A DNA stretch of 38,863 nt from Bacteroidales bacterium (GCA_018064685.1 JAGHUS010000205.1:1-38863); one strand, 5' to 3'. Counted from the stretch's first letter, positions 32,013 through 38,863 are shown. Notes: generated by a model not told the origin, from the letters alone. A program made the numbers and translations.

Positions 32013-33813
32013 CATACATCGCTTCTATCTCGCGCGCATAGTTCTCGTTGATGACGGGGCGCTTGATCTTCAGCGTATTGGTCAGCTCTCCCTTAGCCAG
32101 ACTGAACGGCTCGGGCAAGAGCGTGATGCGCTTCACCTGTTCGTAGTGTGCAAACTCCTGCTGCAAGGTCTCGATACGGTCCATATAGAACTGGTTGATA
32201 TCCTTGTTGCTGCACAAGTCGGCCATATCCTTGTAGGCAATGCCACGCTTCTTGGCCAGATCCTCCAGGGCGGGATAGTCGGGAATGACGAGTGCAGACA
32301 CGAACTTACGCTTGTCGGCGATGATGACGATCTGGTCGATGTGGCGATCCACGACAAGCTTCGTCTCGATCATCTGCGGAGCGATGTACTTACCATTGCT
32401 CGTCTTGAAGAGGTCCTTGATACGGTCTGTCAGGAACAGCTCTCCGTTCTTCATATATCCCGCATCACCAGTATGGAACCATCCCTCGCTGTCGATGGCC
32501 TGTTCCGTCACCTCCTGTTTGCGATAGTACCCCTTGGTGATGGTGTCGCCCTTGAGCAGTATCTCGTTGTTCTCGCCGAACTTAACCTGCACGCCCTTGA
32601 GAGGTCGTCCCACAGAACCTATCGTATACGGTTTGCCGTGCCATGCGCATGCCACAGTGGCGGTGCTCTCCGTCAGACCATAGCCCGACACCATGTTGAT
32701 GCCAGCCGAGTGTACGAACTCCTCCACCTCGCGTGGGATGCTGGAACCCGCCACGGGGAAGAAGTTGCCACGTTCGAAGCCCAGTTCCTTCTTGAGCAGG
32801 GCGATGATGGTCTTCTCCAGCAGCTTGTACTTCATCCTGAGTGCCAGAGGAGGTACCAGTCCACGCATCTTGTACTCTACGTTATAGGCATGTCCCACCT
32901 TCAAGGCATCGTTGAGCACGGCACGCTGCACCTTGTTGCTCGTCCTGATCTTCTCCTGCACGCCGGCATAGACCTTCTCCCAGAAACGAGGCACCGAGCA
33001 CATCACCGTGGGATGAATCTCCTTGAGCGACTGCAGCACATCCGAGGGTTTCAGGTTGACGCACAGCGTACAGCCCTTGGCAATGCACCAATAGCTGAAG
33101 GCACGCTCGAAGACATGGGTGAAAGGCAGGAAGTTGAGAATCACATCCTTGTCCGAAAGCGGAAGAGCGGGATCCTGGTTCTCGAGGATAGCCTCGTACA
33201 TCAAGTGTGTCAGCATAACACCTTTGCTCACACCCGTCGTACCACTGGTATAGAGAATATTGGCAAGGTCGGTCTTCTGCAGTTCGGCCGTGCGGCGTTC
33301 TATCTCTGCTGCATGTTTGTCGCCTTCGCCCAGATTGATGAATTCGTCAAAATAGACACTCACCAGGTCCTGCGGATTCTTCTTCACCGTATTGTCCGTG
33401 ATGACGATACGCTTCACCGTGTGGCACATCTGCATCACACGGAAAGCTACATCATACTGATACTGCTCGCCCACAAAGATGTAGCGGACACTAGCATCGC
33501 TGACCATATATTGCACCTGCGACTCGCTGCTCGTGGCATAAAAAGGAATGCTCACTGCACGGATGGAATAGCAGCCAAAATCGACAAAAAGGTTTTCGAC
33601 CATGTTCTGCGCAAAGACGGCCACATTCTCCTGTACGCCTACACCCCACTCCAGCAAAGCATTGGACACAGCCCGAACCCTGCGGGCAAATTCATTCCAC
33701 GAGATATCCTTCCACACGCCAAGGTTATAGTCACGATAACGGAGCGCCACCCTGTCACCGTACCTCTCGGCTTGCGAAGCTATCAACTTTGATAAAGGTT
33801 GTAAATTCAGCAT
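32005..33813 (-). CDS. Long-chain fatty acid--CoA ligase (AMP-forming)
   Basis: Activates fatty acids to acyl-CoA through an acyl-adenylate, peripheral to the inner membrane. 602 residues, the usual size for FadD15-like bacterial enzymes. The AMP-binding P-loop YTSGTTGVSKG is at 188-198, then the SGYGLTESTATVA motif, the hinge GWFHTGDAGYMKNGELFLTD, and RIKDLFKTSNGKYI with the adenylation-region lysine. The last two residues (Glu-Glu) and the stop codon are encoded by the heptad array, so the array marks or has shaped the 3' end. It has its own promoter, divergent from the AraC-type gene, and prfB-CYTH lie downstream on the same strand. Confidence 0.93.
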   Translation of the reverse strand: MLNLQPLSKLIASQAERYGDRVALRYRDYNLGVWKDISWNEFARRVRAVSNALLEWGVGVQENVAVFAQNMVENLFVDFGCYSIRAVSIPFYATSSESQVQYMVSDASVRYIFVGEQYQYDVAFRVMQMCHTVKRIVITDNTVKKNPQDLVSVYFDEFINLGEGDKHAAEIERRTAELQKTDLANILYTSGTTGVSKGVMLTHLMYEAILENQDPALPLSDKDVILNFLPFTHVFERAFSYWCIAKGCTLCVNLKPSDVLQSLKEIHPTVMCSVPRFWEKVYAGVQEKIRTSNKVQRAVLNDALKVGHAYNVEYKMRGLVPPLALRMKYKLLEKTIIALLKKELGFERGNFFPVAGSSIPREVEEFVHSAGINMVSGYGLTESTATVACAWHGKPYTIGSVGRPLKGVQVKFGENNEILLKGDTITKGYYRKQEVTEQAIDSEGWFHTGDAGYMKNGELFLTDRIKDLFKTSNGKYIAPQMIETKLVVDRHIDQIVIIADKRKFVSALVIPDYPALEDLAKKRGIAYKDMADLCSNKDINQFYMDRIETLQQEFAHYEQVKRITLLPEPFSLAKGELTNTLKIKRPVINENYAREIEAMYEE

Positions 33814-33842
33814 ACAATATATTTACATATAAAATACGTCTG

Positions 33843-33850
33843 CAAAGGTA
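33843..33850 (-). promoter_or_regulatory. -7 element of the acyl-CoA ligase gene
   Basis: TACCTTTG on the minus strand, 29 bp upstream of the ligase ATG. A TTTG (33875-33878) lies 24 bp further up, a little beyond the usual spacing. Confidence 0.62.
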
Positions 33851-33911
33851 GCCATTTTTCTCGAATTACGAAAGCAAAGTCCTAACAAAGTCTAAAAAAA
33901 GAATGGTTTGC

Positions 33912-33942
33912 TTTGCCGTTTGAATTAAATGTCGTAAATTTG
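33912..33942 (+). promoter_or_regulatory. Promoter of the AraC-type regulator
   Basis: TTTG (33912-33915), 19 bp, then TAAATTTG (33935-33942), 18 bp before the ATG. It is a near-consensus Bacteroidetes promoter. Confidence 0.78.
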
Positions 33943-33960
33943 TAGCACAAAGTAAGCAAG

Positions 33961-35070
33961 ATGGACAATTCGACCGTACTACTCATATTAGCCTGCAGCG
34001 GCACAGCGCATTTCGTAATGGCATGCGTGCTAGCTGTTTACGCCCGATACAAGGTGCAATACCTGGCACTGACATGGATCATGGGCATTTTCGCAGCGTG
34101 CCTCTCCGCATGCTTCCCCTTCAATGAATACATCAACGGCACACCGGGTCTGCTGCATCCCGTCATGCTGCTTTCACTCACCGCCATCTGCTTCTTGCAG
34201 AGTATCTATCCGCTCAGCATCCCCATGCCGGCCTACCTGCAATGGGGCCGAATGTGGAAATACGCCCTTCCGACCATCATCGTATTCATCAGCTACAGCA
34301 CGGCGTTCCTCCTCGGACTGAAACCGCTATACCTGACTAGTGTGCACGACATCATTTCCAACTGGTACAGCATCGACCTCTGGCTGCGTCTGGCAGCATT
34401 GGTGCTGGCCATATACTACATCGTCAACATACTGCGCCTACCTACCCGCCTGGCTCATTCCACCGAACTGCCGCGATACCTCAAGGGCTACTGCATCGCA
34501 TTGTCTATCAGCGTTATGTTCTATCTGGTATGCACCATTTGGTATAGTCCCATCCTCATCATGGTCTACCTCACACTGTTCACCCTGCTCAACCTCTACC
34601 TATGCTTCCGCACGCTGGAGACCATGGCCATCCAACTGCCCAAGCCTGTCATCGAGAAGGTGGAGGAAGAGCCTACGCCCGAGGTCATTGCCAAGGCCGA
34701 GCAGGAGGACTTCAACGAGGCCAACCGCCAACGGTTCCAACGCGTGGAATACTGGATGCAGAACCACCGCGAGGAGTGGACAAAGAGCACGTTCAACCGA
34801 GACATGCTTTGCGAGCAGGTTGGTCTGAACCGCCATCTGCTGCTGCAGTGCGTGCGAAGCCAGGGCTACAACAGTACACACGAGTACTTGAACACCTACC
34901 GATGCGAGGAGTTAAAAAGACTGATACAGAGGGGCTTGATACGAACCATTGGCGAGACTTCCGATGCAGGATTCGGCACTTCCAAGACGGCACGCTCGGT
35001 ATTCATGAACATGACGGGACAGTCGCTCGACGAGTTCCTGCAAGCGCATAAAACCAAAAACAATGCATAA
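33961..35070 (+). CDS. Membrane-bound AraC-type transcriptional regulator
   Basis: 369 residues. The N-terminal part (about 1-215) has about seven hydrophobic segments (for example TVLLILACSGTAHFVMACVL and LWLRLAALVLAIYYIVNIL). A Glu/Pro-rich linker (PVIEKVEEEPTPEVI) is followed by an AraC-type DNA-binding region at about 255-365, including DMLCEQVGLNRHLLLQCVRS and GFGTSKTARSVFMNMTGQS. This multi-TM/AraC layout is common in Bacteroidales; such proteins are thought to sense a membrane or extracellular signal. Targets unknown. It has its own strong promoter and no partner in the same transcript. Confidence 0.85.
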   Translation: MDNSTVLLILACSGTAHFVMACVLAVYARYKVQYLALTWIMGIFAACLSACFPFNEYINGTPGLLHPVMLLSLTAICFLQSIYPLSIPMPAYLQWGRMWKYALPTIIVFISYSTAFLLGLKPLYLTSVHDIISNWYSIDLWLRLAALVLAIYYIVNILRLPTRLAHSTELPRYLKGYCIALSISVMFYLVCTIWYSPILIMVYLTLFTLLNLYLCFRTLETMAIQLPKPVIEKVEEEPTPEVIAKAEQEDFNEANRQRFQRVEYWMQNHREEWTKSTFNRDMLCEQVGLNRHLLLQCVRSQGYNSTHEYLNTYRCEELKRLIQRGLIRTIGETSDAGFGTSKTARSVFMNMTGQSLDEFLQAHKTKNNA

Positions 35071-35166
35071 TGCATAGTTAGCTGCGCGATGCCTTTCTAC
35101 CCGTCAAGGGGTTGGGAGGATTAGGCTGAGCTTGGATAATTTATAATTCACGATGTAACTATCTAA

Positions 35167-35174
35167 TAGATTTG
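35167..35174 (+). promoter_or_regulatory. -7 element of the rhamnose cluster
   Basis: TAGATTTG (TAnnTTTG), 23 bp upstream of the rfbB ATG. No clean -33 TTTG is seen. Upstream (about 35097-35125) the words AAGGGGTTGGGAGGATTAGG look like a decayed half copy of the palindromic repeat. Confidence 0.5.
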
Positions 35175-35197
35175 CTGATTACAATCCATACAAAAAT

Positions 35198-36331
35198 ATG
35201 AAGAACATTGTTATTACCGGAGGTGCGGGCTTCATCGGAAGCCACGTAGTACGACTTTTCGTCAACAAATACCCAGAATACCATATCATCAACCTTGACA
35301 AGCTGACCTATGCGGGAAACCTCGAGAACCTGCGCGACATCGAGGACAAGTCCAACTATGAGTTCGTCAAGATGGACATCTGCGACTTCGAAGCATTCTA
35401 CCAACTCATGCAAGACAAAAAGGTTGATGGCATCATTCACCTGGCTGCCGAGAGCCACGTGGATCGCAGCATCAAGGATCCCTTCACCTTTGCCCGCACC
35501 AATGTGATGGGCACACTGTCGCTGCTGCAGGCTGCCAAGCTGTACTGGGAGTCGCTGCCCGAGAAGTACGAAGGCAAGCGTTTCTACCACATCTCGACCG
35601 ACGAGGTGTATGGAGCACTCGAGATGACACACCCCGAGGGCATCGAGCCTCCCTTCTCGACAAAGGCTTCGTCGGGCAAGCACCACGAGGCCTACGGTGA
35701 GGAGTTCTTCCTGGAGACGACGAAATACAATCCACACTCACCCTACTCGGCAGCCAAGGCATCGAGCGACCACTTCGTACGTGCCTTCCACGACACCTAC
35801 GGCATGCCCCCCATCGTCACGAACTGCTCTAACAACTACGGTCCGTATCAGTTCCCCGAGAAGCTCATACCTCTCTTCATCAACAACATACGCCATCGCA
35901 AGGCACTGCCCGTATACGGCAAGGGCGAGAACGTGCGCGACTGGCTCTACGTGGAGGATCACGCACGTGCCATCGACACCATCTTCCACAACGGCAAGAT
36001 AGCCGAGACATACAACATCGGTGGTTTCAACGAGTGGAAGAACATCGACATCATCAAGGTGGTCATCAACACCGTCGACCGCATTCTGGGACGCAAAGAG
36101 GGAGAGGATCTTGATCTCATCACCTACGTCACCGACCGTGCCGGCCACGACATGCGCTATGCCATCGACTCGCGCAAGCTGCAGGCCGAGCTGGGCTGGG
36201 AACCCTCGCTGCAGTTCGAGGAAGGAATCGAAAAAACCGTCCGCTGGTATCTGGACAACCAGGAGTGGATGGACCGCATCACCAGCGGCGAGTATGAGAA
36301 GTATTACGAGGAGATGTACAGACCCTCCTAA
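35198..36331 (+). CDS. rfbB: dTDP-glucose 4,6-dehydratase
   Basis: Converts dTDP-D-glucose to dTDP-4-keto-6-deoxyglucose in dTDP-L-rhamnose synthesis. 377 residues, an extended SDR. The NAD motif GGAGFIGSH is at 8-16, HLAAESHVDRS follows, the catalytic T-D-E is in HISTDEVYGA, and the catalytic Tyr and Lys are in YSAAKASSDHF. The enzyme is complete. The last three codons (R-P-S) and the TAA stop are supplied by the first copy of a 47-bp repeat that starts at 36321, so the original C-terminus has been altered. It is the first gene of the rfbB-DUF559-rfbD-rfbC cluster. Confidence 0.96.
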   Translation: MKNIVITGGAGFIGSHVVRLFVNKYPEYHIINLDKLTYAGNLENLRDIEDKSNYEFVKMDICDFEAFYQLMQDKKVDGIIHLAAESHVDRSIKDPFTFARTNVMGTLSLLQAAKLYWESLPEKYEGKRFYHISTDEVYGALEMTHPEGIEPPFSTKASSGKHHEAYGEEFFLETTKYNPHSPYSAAKASSDHFVRAFHDTYGMPPIVTNCSNNYGPYQFPEKLIPLFINNIRHRKALPVYGKGENVRDWLYVEDHARAIDTIFHNGKIAETYNIGGFNEWKNIDIIKVVINTVDRILGRKEGEDLDLITYVTDRAGHDMRYAIDSRKLQAELGWEPSLQFEEGIEKTVRWYLDNQEWMDRITSGEYEKYYEEMYRPS

Positions 36332-36452
36332 CCTCCCTTAAAGGGAGGGACGCCCGGCAGGGAGAAAGACCCTCCTAACCTCCCTTAAAGGGAGGGACGC
36401 CTGGCAGGGAAAAAGACCCTCATAACCTCTCTTAAAGGGAGGGACGCCTGGC
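36321..36452 (-). repeat. Three tandem 47-bp palindromic repeat units
   Basis: Units start at 36321, 36368 and 36415 (exact 47-bp period). Each reads GACCCTCCTAAC, then the palindrome CTCCCTTAAAGGGAG, then GGACGCCTGGC. Unit 3 has a few changes. They are in inverted orientation to the copies at 36935-36970 and 37768-37801, sharing AAGACCCTC and CTCCCTTAAAGGGAG. The first copy contains the rfbB stop codon. Confidence 0.95.
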
Positions 36453-36494
36453 GGAATGGAGGATGGAAGACAATGACTAACAAGCATAAACGTT

Positions 36495-36860
36495 ATGAAG
36501 TGGCACACAGCAGATGTGTTGAATTATGAAATTCTAAAAAACAATGCTAAGGAAAATCGCAAAGAAATGACCGAAGCAGAAAGTGTGTTTTGGAATTTTG
36601 CCAGATCATCGGGGTTAGGAGAGAAATGCCGCAGACAATATATAATAGACAACTATATCGTTGATTTCTTCTTTCGCAAGAGCATGCTGATAATAGAACT
36701 AGATGGCGAATACCACCAGATAGAGGAGAAAAAACTGCTCGATGCGACAAGACAAGAACGATTGGAATGCTTAGGCTACAAGATACTTAGGTTCAAAAAC
36801 GAAGAAATTCTATTTAATACAAAAAGGGTAATCAACACCATCCAGCAACATTTAATATGA
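36495..36860 (+). CDS. DUF559 endonuclease-like protein
   Basis: 121 residues of the DUF559 family, which has a Vsr/PD-(D/E)xK-like nuclease fold. Seen: a helical start with MTEAESVFWNFARSSGLGEK, the strand pair RRQYIIDNYIVDFFF with Asp57, the acidic strand MLIIELDGEYH with Glu69, Asp70 and His74, then RQERLECLGYKILRF. Candidate metal ligands are all present, so the protein could be active; activity is not proven for the family. It is more AT-rich than its neighbours, lies between two rhamnose genes where it has no metabolic role, and is flanked by inverted palindromic repeats. Its stop overlaps the rfbD start (ATGA, 36857-36860). Taken together it looks like the cargo, and possibly the mobilising enzyme, of a small inserted element. 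Confidence 0.82.
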   Translation: MKWHTADVLNYEILKNNAKENRKEMTEAESVFWNFARSSGLGEKCRRQYIIDNYIVDFFFRKSMLIIELDGEYHQIEEKKLLDATRQERLECLGYKILRFKNEEILFNTKRVINTIQQHLI

Positions 36861-37978
36861 ATAGTGAACCAAACAATACACATATAAAGAAAGCCGATTC
36901 TAAGGAATATTCCGTAGAGGATTCCACACAGCCAAAGTCTCCCTTTAAGGGAGATTTAGAGGGTCTTGGGCTGAAGATACTAGTAACTGGTGCCAATGGG
37001 CAGTTGGGTAATGAGATGCGCATCGTGGCACGTTCTTCGGCCGACACATATATCTTCACCGATGTGAACGAAGTAGAGGGGCAAGAGACCACCTATCTAG
37101 ATATCACCGACCTCGAAGCTATACGCAAGATGGTCAAGGAACAGAATGTGGATGCCATCGTGAACTGCGCAGCATGGACTAATGTGGATGCATGCGAGAC
37201 AGACGAGAAACTGGCTGCACTGGCAGAGAGGCTGAATGCTGACGCACCCGCCAACCTGGCACAAGCCATGAAGGAGGTTGACGGATTGCTTATACAAATC
37301 TCCACAGACTACGTCTTCGGCAAGGAGCCCTATAACACTCCTTGCAAGGAGGATCAGCAAGGAACCCCCACCGGCGTATATGGTACGACAAAGTTGCATG
37401 GCGAACAAGCTATAATGGCCAGCGGATGTCAACATATCATCATACGCACAGCTTGGCTCTACAGTGAATTTGGCAAGAATTTCTGCAAGACGATGCTGAA
37501 CCTCACTGCCACCAAGCCTTCTTTGAAAGTGGTATTCGACCAGTGCGGCACTCCAACCTACGCCCTGGACCTGGCCAATGCCATCACAACCATCATCGAG
37601 GACTATAAAAAACATCTCAATTTGAGGAGGGCAGGAGAATATCTTTATCCCAAAACCGGCATCTACCACTTCTCGAACGAAGGTGTCTGTTCATGGTACG
37701 ACTTCACGAAGATGATACAACAGATAGCACTTGAGTTGGGCTATTATGACAATCGCACCCCGCAGGAGCCTCTCCCTTTAAGGGAGACGGGAGAGGGTCT
37801 TAGTCTTTGCGACATCCAGCCCTGCCACAGCAACGAGTTCCCAAGTCCCGTCACACGACCCGCCTATTCTGTATTAGACAAAACAAAGATTAAGGAAACA
37901 TTCGGCGTCAAGGTCCCCTACTGGACAGACAGCCTGAAGAAATGCATCACAAACATCCACATGAATCAGGGGGTCTGA
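36857..37978 (+). CDS. rfbD: dTDP-4-dehydrorhamnose reductase with two repeat-derived insertions
   Basis: Reduces dTDP-4-keto-L-rhamnose to dTDP-L-rhamnose, the last step of the pathway. 373 residues against about 285-300 for the family. The NAD(P) motif GANGQLG is at 45-51, then VNCAAWTNVD, ISTDYVFG and the catalytic YGTTK at 175-179. Extra sequence is in two places. Residues 1-38 precede the normal start, and the usual initiator position is now a CTG codon (36971-36973, before KILVTGANG). Residues about 301-317 are inserted before CDIQPCHSNEFPS. Both extras contain the same palindromic repeat read without a stop (KSPFKGDLEGLG and EPLPLRETGEGL). The start chosen (36857) overlaps the DUF559 stop; a CTG start at 36971 is the alternative. 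A GGGGTC-T-GACCCC dyad surrounds the stop codon. Confidence 0.9.
   Translation: MNSEPNNTHIKKADSKEYSVEDSTQPKSPFKGDLEGLGLKILVTGANGQLGNEMRIVARSSADTYIFTDVNEVEGQETTYLDITDLEAIRKMVKEQNVDAIVNCAAWTNVDACETDEKLAALAERLNADAPANLAQAMKEVDGLLIQISTDYVFGKEPYNTPCKEDQQGTPTGVYGTTKLHGEQAIMASGCQHIIIRTAWLYSEFGKNFCKTMLNLTATKPSLKVVFDQCGTPTYALDLANAITTIIEDYKKHLNLRRAGEYLYPKTGIYHFSNEGVCSWYDFTKMIQQIALELGYYDNRTPQEPLPLRETGEGLSLCDIQPCHSNEFPSPVTRPAYSVLDKTKIKETFGVKVPYWTDSLKKCITNIHMNQGV
36935..36970 (+). repeat. Palindromic repeat inside the 5' end of rfbD
   Basis: AAGT-CTCCCTT-T-AAGGGAG-ATTTA-GAGGGTCTT; the palindrome is at 36939-36953. It is the inverse orientation of the 36321-36452 units. It ends immediately before the codon that corresponds to the normal rfbD start. 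Confidence 0.92.
37768..37801 (+). repeat. Palindromic repeat inside the 3' part of rfbD
   Basis: CTCCCTT-T-AAGGGAG (37772-37786), then ACGGGA and GAGGGTCTT. It has the same orientation as the copy at 36935 but a spacer one base longer, so the core is read in a different frame while GAGGGTCTT is read as Glu-Gly-Leu in both. Confidence 0.92.
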
Positions 37979-38009
37979 CCCCATGATTCACTCTAATCTC
38001 ATAACAAGA

Positions 38010-38579
38010 ATGGAAGTAATCAAGACAGCCATCGATGGCGTACTGATAATCGAGCCCCGCATTTTCCGCGATGAACGCGGCTATTTTTTCGAATCATTCT
38101 CCGAACGCGAGTTCAAGGAGAAGGTGGGCGACATACATTTCGTGCAGGACAACGAGTCCATGAGTAGCTATGGCGTGATGCGCGGTCTGCACTACCAGAA
38201 GATGCCTTACACGCAGAGCAAGCTGGTGCGTTGCGTCAAAGGTGCAGTGCTCGATGTGGCTGTCGATATCCGCTGGGGCAGTCCTACCTTCGGTCAGCAC
38301 GTGGCAGTCGAACTTACCGAGGACAATCACCGTCAGTTCTTCGTGCCCCGAGGCTTCGCCCATGGCTTTGCCGTACTGAGCGAGACAGCCGTCTTCCAAT
38401 ACAAGTGCGATAACTTCTACCATCCTGAAGCCGATGCCGGCATCAACATCAAGGACGAGAGTCTTGGTATAGACTGGCGCATACCCGTGGAGAAGGCCAT
38501 CCTCAGCGAGAAGGACCTCAAGCACGCCAACCTCATCGATTCGGCGCACGACTTCTGCATCGAGGACAAGCTGTACTAA
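38010..38579 (+). CDS. rfbC: dTDP-4-dehydrorhamnose 3,5-epimerase
   Basis: Epimerises dTDP-4-keto-6-deoxyglucose at C3 and C5. 189 residues from the ATG at 38010 (MEVIKTAIDGVLIIEPRIF). An in-frame ATG at 37983 would add nine residues outside the family norm. The cupin motifs are present: FRDERGYFFESF, SSYGVMRGLHYQ with the catalytic His, LDVAVDIRWGSPTFG, and FFVPRGFAHGFAVLS with the following FQYKCDNFY (catalytic Tyr region). It is the last gene of the cluster; rfbA is not found before the window ends. No terminator is clear downstream. Confidence 0.95.
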   Translation: MEVIKTAIDGVLIIEPRIFRDERGYFFESFSEREFKEKVGDIHFVQDNESMSSYGVMRGLHYQKMPYTQSKLVRCVKGAVLDVAVDIRWGSPTFGQHVAVELTEDNHRQFFVPRGFAHGFAVLSETAVFQYKCDNFYHPEADAGINIKDESLGIDWRIPVEKAILSEKDLKHANLIDSAHDFCIEDKLY

Positions 38580-38695
38580 AGGAAGCGAGCCATTTAAGAC
38601 GGATTTCGTTGTAAGTTGTAATCATAGCCTAATTTCGTGTAATCGTTAAAACCAGAAACTCTACACCCCAAATATAGGCATCAATTACTGCTGCT

Positions 38696-38725
38696 GTCCA
38701 CTTTTGTCCACTTTTGTCCACTTCC
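38696..38725. repeat. 10-bp tandem array, about three units
   Basis: GTCCACTTTT, GTCCACTTTT, GTCCACTTCC, in the gene-free 284 bp after rfbC. Nothing coding is seen there. Confidence 0.8.
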
Positions 38726-38805
38726 AGACTCTTTTTTTTACACTTTAGTACATTTCCGGGCACTAAGTATCTGTGCAAAAAGATTTTTATAATGTTCAAC
38801 CAGCA

Positions 38806-38863
38806 ATGTCATCCCGACGTAAGGAGGGATCTCAGTCCAACAAGGACTCAAAATAGCAGGATT
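38806..38863. repeat. Dispersed repeat of the GTCATCCCGACG type (cut by the window end)
   Basis: ATGTCATCCCGACGTAAG, then GAGGGATCTCAGTCC. It resembles a dispersed intergenic repeat seen in various bacterial genomes (GTCATTCCGACG-AGGAGGAATCTC type). Assigned by memory of the pattern; there is only one copy in this window. Confidence 0.45.

Noticed and set aside
32146..33792. 548-codon open frame antisense to the acyl-CoA ligase
   Set aside because: A mirror of a well-identified gene; Leu/His/Val-rich composition typical of antisense frames. The same holds for 5736-7514 and 16704-18182.
37970..37982. Terminator at the end of rfbD
   Set aside because: GGGGTC-T-GACCCC is a near-perfect dyad, but its single-base loop and the absence of a T-run, with rfbC following at once, argue against termination.
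37983..38009. Upstream start for rfbC
   Set aside because: It adds nine residues not found in the family; the ATG at 38010 gives the canonical N-terminus.

Overview
The window looks like chromosomal DNA of a Bacteroidales bacterium, most likely Prevotella or a close relative. This rests on four things seen in the sequence: Bacteroidetes-type promoters (TAnnTTTG with TTTG about 19-20 bp upstream), a type IX-secretion-like C-terminal sorting domain, the style of the protein families (GH127, DUF3316, single-chain GlyRS, S41 lipoprotein), and palindromic C/G-rich repeats of the kind scattered through Bacteroidetes genomes. No species call is possible from the sequence alone.

Layout. The left edge holds the last codons of an IS630-type transposase. 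Then come asd (-) and, divergently, an operon of a CPA2 antiporter, a LolD-like ATPase and a CvfB-like S1 protein (+). A secreted GH127 beta-L-arabinofuranosidase follows and ends in a clear terminator. After a 600-bp gene-free stretch full of dyads and direct repeats come glyS and an FKBP lipoprotein (-), a 1246-residue secreted modular protein (-) and a pair of tiny overlapping membrane-protein genes (-). Next are parC, a DUF3316-like gene and an S41 protease (+), then tRNA-Leu(UAG) (-). The operon sppA-lpxK-punA, continuing to thiL and a helix-hairpin-helix gene, is on +. Two tandem NSS-family Na+ symporters (-), a VanZ-like gene (+), a ligase-prfB-CYTH cluster (-) and an AraC-type regulator (+) follow. 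The right end is a dTDP-rhamnose cluster: rfbB, a DUF559 endonuclease-like gene, rfbD, rfbC.

Functionally most genes are housekeeping: amino-acid, cofactor and nucleotide metabolism, lipid A, translation and DNA topology. The accessory part is envelope and glycan related: GH127, the secreted modular protein and rhamnose synthesis.

The unusual content lies between and inside genes. (1) A family of short palindromic repeats is present at six or more loci. Three copies lie inside coding sequences: one forms part of the FKBP signal peptide and two encode in-frame additions to RfbD. The DUF559 gene is bracketed by inverted copies of this repeat. The element has apparently replaced rfbD's original start, which is now CTG, and carries the stop codon of rfbB. 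This resembles a small mobile element or endonuclease-repeat system. (2) Many genes are followed by a short tandem array with its own unit (7, 9, 11, 14, 16, 27 or 47 bp). A 7-bp lattice derived from AATTCAT recurs at seven or more places and reaches 28 units in perfect register between the acyl-CoA ligase and prfB. (3) Four tandem TGTACC/GGTACA hairpins with a compensatory base-pair change lie downstream of the GH127 gene.
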